Origin: Aquilaria yunnanensis
Lineage: Eukaryota; Streptophyta; Magnoliopsida; Malvales; Thymelaeaceae
Direction: 5' to 3'
NCBI GenBank assembly: GCA_039654915.1
Contig: CM077594.1
Coordinates: 104,980,893 to 105,044,892 of the forward strand
DNA length: 64,000 bases
Below, piece after piece: positions 1 to 10,599 of this stretch. A program made the translations under genes and the position numbers. The stretch's first letter is position 1. The number at the start of each line of letters is the position of its first letter. A model generated the notes under the pieces. That model had not been told where the DNA came from, ran no database searches, and saw nothing but the letters and a program-made list of their open reading frames with translations.

Positions 1-400
1 ATATGGTAAATTTAATTTAATAAATACAAAAATATGCTAAAAAGTTGATTAAAAATTTGAAAGGATAATTTGGATGTGCATGGATAAATTATTGCTCCAA
101 CTTCAACAACAACACACAGGAAAATCATGATCTGGCCACTTACAAAAAACCTTTATATTTCTAAAGAGCATTTTAGGCATTGGATTTGTTGACCATTAAT
201 CAGGTATGAAGGAAGCAGTTCTAGCGGATAAAAGGAGTTTGATTCTGATGTCATGTACAGTGCCACATCATATTTGTACACGTTTAAACATTCTCATTAC
301 TAGTAGCTAGTACAAAAAGATATGGTATTACTGGCCAATGTCACTATTGATGATAAAAAAAATAGTTTCTCCATCTTAACTTTCAATAATGGCCTCAGAA
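1..400. other. AT-rich intergenic sequence, nothing recognised
   Basis: No open frame with protein-like character, RNA gene or clear repeat is visible before the inverted-repeat element that starts near 401. Confidence 0.5.
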
Positions 401-731
401 CAGCCGTAACCCTAAATTTTGTCAACTCACATGAGTCCGAATTGAAATTACCACTTGGATGCCATTAGCCCTTGAACTTTCCATATCAAATCGAGTTAGT
501 CTAGTATGTGACAAAAAGTGTCACATGAGTCCATGTGACACTAAAATTGTCAGACCCTTAATTTACCAACGTAGATTTCAACTAGATTTTCGATATATCT
601 CTCTCTCTTCCCTACGTTCAAGTTTTTTTTCCTTAAAATTCCATCATAATCTAGTGTTCCTTAACTCACATCCATAAAAACAAACATAAAAATTCTTTAG
701 ATTTGAAATCTAGTTCCATGAATGATACCTC

Positions 732-989
732 TGTAAAGAACTGAAGTTTAAAAAATAGAAGTTGAAGGCAACTCAAGATGTTTAACTACATTAAATGAAC
801 AAATGTGGCTACTTTTATATAGCCATTACAATCTTATTGGAAAAACAGAAATTACAGCCTATATTTATGTGGTAAATAACGGGAATAAATTAACAATAAG
901 TCCACAACCTAGTTAATAAGATTTATTGAAAAACTAAAATATCAAATCCTAATAGAACACAACAACTCCAATGACTTTTTATCCCTTCA
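732..989 (-). repeat. 3' LTR of the degenerate copia element
   Basis: 258 bp running from TG at 732 to CA at 989. The first 130 bp align with 5053-5180 apart from a small deletion ('TCTTATTGG' region absent on the right). The internal side (990-1000) is the complement of a purine-rich tract, which sets the polarity as minus strand. Confidence 0.75.
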
Positions 990-999
990 ATCCCTCCCT

Positions 1000-3900
1000 T
1001 AAGCTAAATTGTCTGTAACAATTTAGCTTACTCTTGGAACTTGACAAACTCCTAACTGTGCTTTGAGCGTCTGAAACATGTCAAGCTTGAGTGTTTTAGT
1101 CATGAAATTTGCCAACTACTTTTGAGTGCCACAATAAACCAATTCAATAGTTCCTTTTTTGTGAGATCTGACAAGCAATGGAAGCGCACATCAATGTGCT
1201 TGTTGCATCCATGAAGTACAAGATTTCTTGACAACTTTATTGTGGAGCTATTGTCACATAAAATGGTTGTGCACTGACTTTGTTCTTAACTCAACCTTTC
1301 TAAAATCCTCTTCATTCAGATTGATTGTCTTGCACAAGAGGAAGCAACTACAAACTCGGCCTCTGTTATTGAGAGAGTAATAATTGGTTGTTTATTAAAT
1401 GACCAAGCGACAGCTCTAGATCATAACATAAATAGATAACCAATCAAGTTTTCACTCCCTCTCTTCTTATAGAAGATCCCAAAATCAGTGGTTCCTTTTA
1501 AATATCTTAATGTTCTTTTAGCAGCTGACAAATGCAACTCAATTGGCTTACCCATGTATCTACTGGTGGGACTTTACAGTGAACATTAAATCTGACCTAG
1601 TTGTTGTCAGAACTCAGATAAATTAAACTCTTTATAATCTGCTTGAAAAATGTCTCATCTACCTTAACTCCACTTTCATTCTTCAAAATTTTAAAACCAG
1701 GAACAATAGGATTATGAACTAAATTACAATCCTTCATTCCAAATCTTTTTAATACTTGCAGTGCATATGTATTTTGACTGATATAAATTCCATCAGATCC
1801 TTTCATCATTTCGATTCCTAGAAAATGCCGCATCCTCCTTAAATCTGTCATCTTAAACTCATTCACCATTGAGTTATTAAACTCCTCAAACATCATTTCA
1901 TCATTGTTAGTAAATATAAGATCATCTATATATAAACTGAAAATAAGAATCTTGCCTTCTCTACTAATTTTGGTGAACAAAGTGTGTTCACTATAGCACA
2001 TTTTGAAGCCTTACTTCAAGAAATGAGCCTTGATTTAACTGAACCAAGCCCATGGAACTTGTTTTAGTCCATACAACATTTTGTTCAATTTGTAGACTTT
2101 ATATGGGTTTTCCTTCTGCACATAACCCTTAGGCTGCTCCATGTACACTTCTTTGCTTAACTCACCATGAAAGAAGGTGGATTTCATGTCAAGCTGAAAA
2201 ATAATCCATCTTTTATTTACTACCAAAGTCAAAATCATCCTAACTATATCCATTCTTACAATAGGTGTGAACACTTTATTGTAGTTAATTTCCTACTGTT
2301 GTACATAGCCTTTTGCAACCAATTGAGCCTTGTACTAATTCATCTCTCCATTCTTTTTTAGCTCAGTCCTATAGACCCATTTAACCTCAATTTTTTTTAC
2401 ACCAGTTGGCAAATTAGTGAGTTCCCAAGTATTATTTCTTTTGATGGCCTTAATTTCACGATCCATAGCTGCCCCTTCATTTCTAACAGCTCATTAATTC
2501 TTCAAAATAAATTGGATCAATTGAAGCTATCATTAAAGCTAAGTTGATTTCCACATCTTTTTTTTAAGGTTTTCTGCTAATCACGTAGTCATTCATCTAT
2601 GTTAAAGCTCTTTGTGTTCTCTTTCCGACATAACCATATACAATGGCTTCTTTTGTAACAATTGGAGAAGTGTTCTCTACCTCTTCATTTTCTTCACTCA
2701 CACATTCATCATTATTCATAACTTCATTATCCCCACTCTTCTTAAAACATAATAGCTGCATCATTTTCCTCTCCCCACTCCAAGTCTACCTGCGCATACT
2801 CTTTATAACTTTTATCCCAGCTCCATGCGTTATTTTCTTCAAACATAAGATCTCTACTGATTATAATTTTCTTAGCCATAAAACCACAGAGTCTATATGC
2901 TTTAGAGTCTTCGTTGATTCCCAAAACCACACAGGTAAAACTCTTGTCTTTTAGCTTTGTTCTCTTTGCGTTAAGTACGTGCATATGCGTTATACATCCA
3001 AAAACCATGAAGTGTTCAATTGAAGGTTTGCTTCCACTCCGGGCCTTTTTTGGTGTAATTTTTTTTACAGCCAATGTAGGACTTCTATTTAGCACATAGG
3101 CTGCCCCAATTAATAGCTTCTGGTTAGAAAGTCTTCAGGATTTTTTTCCTTGAGAGCATGCATTGTACTATATTCATAACGGTTTGATTTTTTCTTTAGC
3201 CATAGCCATTTTGTTATGCAGTATATGCTGCTGTCAACTACCTTTTAATCCTATGTTCCTTGTAGGAATTATCAAATTCAATAGAGGTAAACTCTTATTC
3301 CTGGTCAGTTTATAAACATTTTATAGAATGACCTATTTCTTTTTCAACATAATTTTTGTAGTGCTTGAAAGTAACTAAAACTCCAGAATCTTCCATTAAG
3401 AAATGAACCCATAATTTCCAAGTGAAATCATTGATAAAACTTCTAAGGTACTTGTTCTTGCTATACAATGTGAGTGAAATAAGTCCATAAATGTCTACAT
3501 GGACAAGCTAAAGCCTCTCTGTGCCTTTCTAATTGTTGTTTCTTGGAATTGGATCTTGATGTTGATTCCCAATTAAACAGTCAGTGTACACATTGATAGG
3601 AGTTTTGAAAAAAGGCATGCCATGTACCCTTTTTTTTTAATCCTAAAGAGTTTTCAGCCCTTTGTGGATTAAGTGCCCATATCGGCTGTGCCATAAATAT
3701 GCTAGATCCTCTATGGTTATGTGGAGACATGCAGGCTTTTGAGGCAGTGTAATTACAAGAAGTATGAACATCTGATTGGCAGTCATGTTGGTTTGTATTA
3801 TCAACCCTTTCTCTAAATGATATATTCTGCATCTTCCATGATAGATAAGAATGGCAGGACCTTTTCTTGCAGTTGACCGATACTCAAAAGGTTATTTTTC

Positions 3901-4980
3901 AAATCGGGTACATAATAAACTTCACTAATCATATGAGTGAGGCCCCTTACTTTCAATCTTATGTTGCTTTTGCCAAGCACTGACAGAGTTATGTTGTTCC
4001 CCAGTTTTACCATTTGTCAAAAATCTTCATTAAGATCATATAACTTAGTATTGTCACTATACATGTCATTTGAACATCTAGAGTCTAAGAACAAAATATC
4101 TTCCCTTCTAGCATCATTCAACTCTACATATGACATCAGCAGCATCTCCTCTTCCTTTTCTAGTTCTACATAGTTTACTTCATTATCCCTACTTGGACAT
4201 TCAAACTAAAAGTGTCCAAGTTTATGACACGTAGAGTAGTTCATAGTTTCTTTGTTGTAGGCCTAGCATCCTTTGTCCCTGCCTCTTCCTTTAAATGTGC
4301 CACATCCTCAACCTCTTCCTCCTATCTTTTCCTCATTGGTTACTTTTAGTGCTTGCTCCTCTCCAGTATGCCTTGAGAATTTTTGTTCAAGTACAATTAA
4401 TGAACTTTGAAGTTCATCAATTTTCAGTTGATTGATGTCATTTAATTCTTCAATTGAGTAGATCACATAGTTGAATTTCTCACTTAAAGAATGGATAATT
4501 TTTCCACCACTGTGACATCCTGCATATTTTTTCATGCACCATCATCTTGTTGGCCACAGACATTACCCTATAAAAGTGATCAGATACTCCTTCATTGTTC
4601 TTCATCTTAAGAGTCTCAAATTCTTTATCAAAAGCTTGAAGATGAAAATTTTTAACTATTTCATTCCCCTGGAACTTTCTTTTCATAGAGTCCCAAATTT
4701 GTTTGGAGGTATCCTTCTTGAGTATGGTTTCCAGAATAGTACGATATATAGACTAGAACAAATAGTTATTCACCTTTTAATCCTTTAGCTTTGCCTTATG
4801 AGACTTCTATTGCTGCGTCTCAGTCGACACTAAGCCCTTTTCTAGCTCAACGTAAATAGTCTCAAACATGCTCTAATACTCTTTAGATCTCAAAAAGCTC
4901 TTCATCAACATGCTCTAATGGTCGTAATGACCATCAAATAAAGGAATAGCAAGCTGCATGAAGCTTCCATCACTCATCAT
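1000..4980 (-). pseudogene. Copia gag-pol pseudogene
   Basis: Broken reading frames on the minus strand carry a recognisable polyprotein. The gag start is at about 4980 (MMSDGSFMQLAIPLFDGHYD) and runs into a stop. Gag helices follow at 4686-4308 (REFETL-like, then a DELQSSL block). A degenerate zinc knuckle lies near 4200-4250, and a protease motif reads DSRCSN instead of the usual DSGCSNHM. Integrase C-terminal sequence is at 3095-2742 (MLNRSPT...FGC...). RT is at 2274-2035 (FLDMKSTFFHGEL, YMEQPKGY, LYGLKQ) and 2001-1597 (YIDDLIFTNND, FLGIE). The glycine lost from the protease active site and the many stops make function impossible. The RNase H part (about 1000-1597) is barely legible. Confidence 0.85.
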
Positions 4981-5052
4981 ATTGTTTTGTTGCTGTAAAC
5001 TACAAAGCTGTTGCTTTGTCCGTTGGGCCCAATAGGGGCTTTGACAACAGAA

Positions 5053-5225
5053 TGTAAAGAACTGAAGTTTAAAGAAGAAAAGTTGAAGGCAACACAAAGT
5101 GCTCAACTATGCTAAATGAACCAACTTGGCTATGTATATAGCCATTACAATAGAAATTGTAGCCTATGTTTACTTGGTAAAAAAGATTTTCAACACAAAT
5201 CTAAACCATCAAACACTATAACTTA
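5053..5225 (-). repeat. 5' LTR of the degenerate copia element, partly eroded
   Basis: Starts with the same TGTAAAGAACTGAAG sequence as the other LTR and stays similar to about 5180. After that only patchy resemblance remains, and the expected ...CCCTTCA end is not visible. Divergence from the partner LTR is obvious by eye, so the insertion is old. Confidence 0.65.
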
Positions 5226-6407
5226 CTAGAAGTAAACTACCCAGAAATTTTTTGGCACAACAATCAACTTTGCATAAACCCATACTAGAAAAAATTTTAA
5301 AAAAATCAGAATAACTAGAATCAAGCAGCAAAATACACCTATCTAGGCCGTAGCTTTCCCTGTCGTGTGTGATGTCCAAATAAACATCACCACAGCCATC
5401 ACCATTGAACATGGGTAAAAGAAAAAAAATTTGAGCTTACCCTATTTTGCATCTGTTGGATATTGAACTTTTATGGAGCAAACGCTAATTAATTAATTAT
5501 CCCAAGAAAACAAAGAAACATACAAGAACAAAGCTTGCTGCATGAAGGAAGAAATTCAGTTCAATATCTCTCCATAAACCACAACAGCCGAAGATACCAA
5601 AACATACCATAATGATTGATCATCACAATGCCAAAAGCACCACCACAATGCTAGATAAGATATCAGTATTGGAATGATCAGATAAGAAAATCAAAGTAGT
5701 AGCAAGGTTGAAGGACTAATGTAGATAGGAAGCCCTAGAAAACAGGGGAAAAAAACTCTTATACCAATGGAGATGATAGAGAACCAACTGTAAAGCCAAG
5801 TTTGACTAGGACCAACTTGAATATATATATATATAAAGTGTTTGTCAAGAATGTTTTGGTGCAATTCGTGCAGTTCCATATTTGAGTGAGGAGATGAAAT
5901 GACAAAGATGAGAATATGGGCCATTTTTAGTCAAAGTTAACAACTATAAATGCTATCCGAGTCACGTGATTACACATGTATGACTTCCGTCTGTGGTGGA
6001 CTAATTTGATATGAGTTCTCGAAAGTTCAAGGGCTATTGACATTCGAAGTTTAGTTAGAGGATCAATTAAACCGAGTTGACAAAGTTTAGGGGACTATTG
6101 TAATAATTGGCCTTTGTTTTTATATCGCATTTGCATGTAATTTTTTTTTTAGCAATATTAAACCCATCTAAAGCAGAAATTTATATGGGACTCAATTAAA
6201 TATAAATGCTTAAAAGAATATTCGGCACATGGATTTATGGGGTTCAATTTACATTTTTTTTATATGTGATAGTACTGGTTGTTAATAATTAAAATTTAGG
6301 ATTAGGATATGTCACAAGCACAATTAGATTTTTGCATTATAGATATGTGATCTCCACCGACTAACCAACGATTGTAATTTATAACTAATAGCAATTTATA
6401 TAGTTAC

Positions 6408-6519
6408 TGTTAAGTGGGAAAATCTCATATAGCTAAGAAGGTGGGTTAAGTCAATATTTTATATAGTGACGAGGGCTCTCCATCTTTTACTGATTGATTT
6501 TAGATTTAATGTTTTAACA
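6408..6519 (+). repeat. TRIM LTR copy 1
   Basis: 112 bp with TG...CA ends and short inverted termini (TGTTAA / TTAACA). It is followed directly by CGGTATCAAAACAG, a mutated tRNA-Met primer site. Confidence 0.75.
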
Positions 6520-7007
6520 CGGTATCAAAACAGATTTAAAACTGCCTCAATCATTGCAAAAAATAATCCACGTGATAGAGCTAAAACGGCTTACACGTGA
6601 GGGGACATATTAAGTGGGAAAATCTCATATGGTCAATAAGAGGGATTAGGCCAAAGTTTTATATAGTGATAAGGCCTTTTCACCTGTTGTCAATTGGTTT
6701 TAGGTTGAACACATTAATATAGTATCATAACAGATTCGAAATTGCCCCAATCATTACAATAAATAACCCACATGATAAAGCCGAAGTGGCCTACATGTGA
6801 GGGGGCATATTAAATGGAAAAATCTCACATGGACAAGAAGAAGGGTTAAGCTAATACTTTATATAATAATGAGACATCTCCATCTATCGCCAATTAGTTT
6901 TAAGTTGAATGCTGTAATATGGAATCAAAGCAAATTTGAAACTGCCCCAGCTATTGTCAAAAATGACCTACATGATAGAGCCAAAGCGGCCTACACATGA
7001 AGGGGCG

Positions 7008-7118
7008 TGTTAAGTGGGAAAATCTCATATGACCAATAAAAGAGTTAAGTCAATACTTTATATAGTGATGGAGTTTCTCCACCTATTATTAATTAGTTCT
7101 AGATTGGATGCTTTAACA
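7008..7118 (+). repeat. TRIM LTR copy 4 (terminal)
   Basis: 111 bp, TGTTAAGTGGG to CTTTAACA. No primer site follows; the outer flank GATAC matches the left flank GTTAC at 4 of 5 positions. This marks it as the 3'-terminal LTR of the array. Confidence 0.75.
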
Positions 7119-7317
7119 GATACTGAAATTATTTTTATAACAAAAAATTAGTGAAATGAAATAAAAAAAACTAGACTGCAGATGATTTTTCTTGTAGCAT
7201 ATGCCACTTCTTTTTGTCATGTTGCCCTTACACATAATTATGCTTGACCGCATCCCCGTGAAACAAAGTTGACAAAGCAAAACAGAAAAAAACAAACTTT
7301 TGGTATAGTGAAAAATT

Positions 7318-7766
7318 GGGTAAATTATGAAATTCCCCCCGTGGTTTGATATAATCTACATTTTATCCTCTTAATTTTTAAAAACCTACACTTTAGTCTA
7401 TATTTCCTTTATAGTATCCAACAACAATTTCTGAAACTATAAATTAAATAATCTTATAACCATATTTCATTAATTTCAAAAAAAAAATTCATTGCTAATC
7501 GACATTTAAAAATACTAATATTCATTTATAAGAAGAAAAACGTATCTATATAAAGGAAAAACTGATAATTGAAAATGTTTATTAACTATAAAAAAAATAT
7601 TGAAAAACCCAACATTACTGGAAGATAACTATCGTATAGTTTAAATTACAGTTTCAAAAGTTGTTATTAGACAGTATAAAAGAACCAGAGGCAAAGTGTA
7701 GGTTTTAAAAAATAAAGTGGGCAAACTATAGGTTAGGGTAACTCTCAGGGATAATTGTAACTTTCC
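7318..7766. mobile_element. Mutator-like MITE with about 130-bp inverted repeats
   Basis: The left arm (7318-7450) and the complement of the right arm (about 7630-7766) match in several blocks, for example AAAACCTACACTTT in both arms. Flanking duplications read AGTGAAAAATT (7307-7317) and AGTGAAAAAATT (7767-7778), differing only by one A in the run. The length (449 bp), long TIRs and 9-12-bp TSD fit a non-autonomous Mutator-like element. There is no coding sequence. Confidence 0.75.
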
Positions 7767-7799
7767 AGTGAAAAAATTGGTCATACTTCTCTCTCAAAT

Positions 7800-8981
7800 A
7801 AGGTAAAATCTAAATTTGGTATCTTAATTTTGAGGTTTATCATAAAGTGGTCCATTAACTCTAATAGTGACTATTTAAGTTTCTAACTCAACTAGTGTGT
7901 CTTATGTTGGTCTATTCTATCATTTGAGCTGTTATTTTGATTGAAACTTGTCTATGTGGTTCTCAAAATGTCACATGACTTCCTCTTTAACGAAAATGGA
8001 TGACTATATTGTATAGAAATGAAAATTCATACCCAAACTTACACAAACATATAATTTTTTGGGACTTGAAACATAGATTAACCCTACTTAATCAGATCAA
8101 TTCTTCGAAAATGGGTTGGAAAAATTTCTTTCCTTTTCTTGATACCTAGCATGATGACAGCCAAAGATTGGTCAAATTTGGGGCCGGAGGCGAAAGGATG
8201 GCGGCTTGGGATTGAACTAAAGGTAGAAAAAAATGATAAAGGAGAAGAAGAAGGTGCAGTAGTAGCAAAGTAGTTGCGGCAACAGCTACGCCACTTTTTG
8301 TGCAAATGTGGCATTTTGATGGCGGGTTGAGGTGACTTGGCATTTGGGTTTCTATTGCCCGATGGCTTTTAAATCAGCCCTCCAGCTTTGGCCATTTTTT
8401 GGGATTTTGGGTCGATTCAATCATAGCAAAATTTGGCTTCTAATTAAGAAAGATTTTGGAGATTGGTCGGATTAGCCTTAGGTTTTACTCCTCAAATCGA
8501 TGCCTCATTCTTATAGTTATCGACAGCCACCGTATGATCTACTAGCCCAATGACCTCACATTTCCTTGAATTGAGGCCTCATTTTTGTAAGGTTCAATCA
8601 TAATCGACCTATGTTCGAATTTTGGGTCGATTCAACCTCTTTTCAGAACAAAAAAAAAAAGTCAAAATAAAAAACTCCTATAAAGATTAGTAGTTAGATA
8701 AAATAGAGTTGTTAGGGTGAAAAAGAGAAGAAAAGTCGACAAGCTCACTGGTAAGAATTGAGGAGGAAGATGGAGTTTGGATTCTCTATATTTCAAGTTT
8801 ATAAGATTATGTGTTTGTGTTAGTTTAGATCTAAATTGTCATATAAAATAACGGCTTAACTGACAAATAGACTAAAATAGGATAAGCTAGTTAGTTAGAG
8901 GACTTTAACAGTTTCTATTAGAGTTAAGAGACCACTTTGGGATGAATTTCAAAGTTAGGGGACTAAATTTGCATTTCAACC
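7800..8981. mobile_element. Mutator-like TIR element, possibly carrying captured sequence
   Basis: A perfect 9-bp duplication CTCTCAAAT flanks the element (7791-7799 and 8982-8990). The arms (7800-7960 and the complement of about 8830-8981) share blocks such as AAAGTGGTC and TTAACTCTAATAG. The interior (8100-8640) has a different, more GC-rich composition and short minus-strand frames with no recognised domain. It may be a captured gene fragment of the Pack-MULE kind, but the parent gene is not identifiable from sequence alone. Confidence 0.75.
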
Positions 8982-8999
8982 CTCTCAAATGTGTTGCCT

Positions 9000-9690
9000 T
9001 GTTTTGTTGCCGTTTGTGTCTCTGCAGAGACTGCATCTGCATATATTTTACTACTATGCTTTTCTCCGGGCCTTTAAAATTCTTTCGCCCGTGGACGCCC
9101 AATAGCTGCAAGCCTGCAGCTGGACAAACCCGATGAGAAAGCTCGAGCAGGAAAAATATTCGAAACCAGGAAACTATTGCTAATAAGAAATTAAGAAATA
9201 GTTTAACGAAGTGACACACGTTGATTTTTTTACTGAATCATGTTTTATTTTGTAGTGATCTTTTTTTTTATAAAAAAAAAAACCTTTTCTGATCTATTTT
9301 TGGAATTGAAATGAGTTTCTGACAATTACAAGTGGGCCATATTTTCGAATGGCTCATGAGAGAGGACCGAACAATGAAATATATATTTGAAAAAGACAAT
9401 CGTATCTCAAAAGAAATCAGACAATTTAGAACAGCAAGAACACACATTATACAAAAATTACTGGTAACACCATTATTTTATAAAAAGATATTTTTCCTTG
9501 ATGCGTAGCAAATTTTTGTTGTCGTCTGTAGAGCATATCTGGTCCATTCGTAGAAGAGTCCATGACAAGATATTATTAGTCATATTTCAATAGATATCGA
9601 TCTTTTGCTTACTCTATCTGACATTGAAAAATCCATCAATTGTCTGGCGGGCCTAGCTTAATTGCCTACAGGGATATCGGCTCTAGCCGA
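9000..9690. other. Intergenic sequence, nothing recognised
   Basis: No protein-like frame, RNA gene or repeat is evident. The short frames here are chance frames on both strands. Confidence 0.4.
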
Positions 9691-9693
9691 TGT

Positions 9694-10098
9694 CTGAGCA
9701 TCTCTAATAATTTTTCTATAATTTTTATAAGATAAAAAATAAAAAGTCTCATATTTATTATATAATAATTAAATAGTTTATATTTAAAATAAATTTAAAT
9801 TAATGACTAGTTTAGTTATTAAAATAATTAAATATTTTATATTTAAAACAATAACATAGAGGTCAAGTGAGAAAAGTAAAAAATAGATAAAAAAGAGCCA
9901 AAAAGTAAAGTAGGAGGAGAGAGAAAAGAATGAAGAATAATAAATTTTAGAGTTTATATAAATATAGAAAATTGACTCCTTTTTTATCTCATTTTTTATT
10001 TTAAAAAATGAGATGTGAAAGCTATTGAAGTGAAAAAATGCTCAATATTTCCTAAAATAGATAAAATCTATAAAATAGGAAAGCTGTTGGAGATGCTT
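9694..10098. mobile_element. AT-rich MITE with GAGCATCTC-type ends
   Basis: The left end GAGCATCTCTAATAATTTTT and the complement of the right end AAGCATCTCCAACAGC form imperfect inverted termini around an AT-rich 400-bp body. This end sequence is common among small plant DNA transposons. No convincing target duplication was seen, so superfamily assignment is left open. Confidence 0.5.
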
Positions 10099-10287
10099 TT
10101 AAAGTTTAATTCCTACTCCAAATTCACAAACAATATTATTAAATACTGCTTTACTTGCCTTCAAATCCTGAAAAAATAAATATTTCCCCTTATATTCCTT
10201 AAATTCTATACTTTTATACTTGATTATGAATTAAAAAAACATCCATCAACTGTGACTATGACTAGTCTACTCTAATTATTAATATTA

Positions 10288-10590
10288 GGGCATTCTACAT
10301 AACATTTTAAATTTATGTTGATATTGCAGTTACATTCCCGAGGTTCATAAAATTACACTTTTGAGTCTTTTTTTTTTTTTATCCAACAACAACTTCTGAT
10401 ATTATGGTTCTGGTAGCTTTCTATCATGAGTTTTAATTAATTTATTATTTTTTAAATGTCAATTGGTTGTAGAGAAATATCAGACCACTTAATGCAAAAA
10501 GAAATGAGAAAAAACTAAAATTTTAAAACTCATAAGTGTAACCATAACATCAATATAAGTTCCTGGGTAAGTAAAAATACTCTTAAAGTT
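10288..10590. repeat. Possible small foldback element
   Basis: The sequence near 10305-10350 (TTATGTTGATATTGCAGTTACA) resembles the complement of about 10520-10575 (TTATATTGATGTTATGGTTACA), suggesting imperfect inverted repeats about 200 bp apart. No target duplication is visible. Confidence 0.35.
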
Positions 10591-10599
10591 GTATATGTG

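Larger units (their letters stand above)
732..5225 (-). mobile_element. Degenerate Ty1/copia LTR retrotransposon (minus strand)
   Basis: Two related terminal repeats, both starting TGTAAAGAACTGAAGTTTAAA, bracket minus-strand remnants of gag, protease, integrase and reverse transcriptase in canonical copia order (protease, then integrase, then RT). The left repeat (3' LTR of the element) ends ...CCCTTCA at 989 and is followed by a pyrimidine run, the complement of a polypurine tract (AAGGGAGGGATT). The right repeat matches well only to about 5180, and its outer end has decayed. Next to the right LTR, at about 5034-5046, the complement reads like a damaged initiator-Met primer site. Multiple stops and frameshifts show the element is dead. 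Confidence 0.85.
401..6100. mobile_element. Non-autonomous TIR element (Mutator-like), interrupted by a copia retrotransposon
   Basis: The segment near 401-520 and the reverse complement of about 5965-6100 share a diverged inverted repeat: both contain 'TTTGTCAACTC' near the end, then 'TAGCCCTTGAACTTTC' and 'CATATCAAAT' in the same order. Flanks resemble a degenerate 9-10-bp duplication (ATAATGGCCT on the left, ATAATTGGCCT on the right). This layout is typical of non-autonomous Mutator-like elements. The copia element at 732-5225 lies inside, so the TIR element is older. The remaining internal DNA (5226-5930) has no recognisable transposase. A short minus-strand frame at 5209-5412 could be a captured fragment, but I cannot identify it. 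The exact ends are uncertain by some tens of bases. Confidence 0.55.
6408..7118 (+). mobile_element. Tandemly amplified TRIM retrotransposon (four LTRs, three internal segments)
   Basis: Four copies of a roughly 111-bp LTR-like unit begin at 6408, 6608, 6808 and 7008, an exact 200-bp period. The first begins TGTTAAGTGGG and ends TTTTAACA; the last begins TGTTAAGTGGG and ends CTTTAACA at 7118. Each of the first three is followed by an initiator-Met primer-site-like sequence (for example TGGAATCAAAGC at 6920), then about 88 bp ending in a purine-rich GTGAGGGGGC-type tract. Flanks are GTTAC (6403-6407) and GATAC (7119-7123), a one-mismatch 5-bp target duplication. LTR plus PBS plus PPT with no coding room is the definition of a TRIM element. 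The array probably arose by unequal recombination between LTRs. Confidence 0.85.

Noticed and set aside
6519..6610. tRNA-like sequence suspected from the GGTATCA motif
   Set aside because: The motif is a primer binding site relic of a TRIM element. No cloverleaf can be folded.
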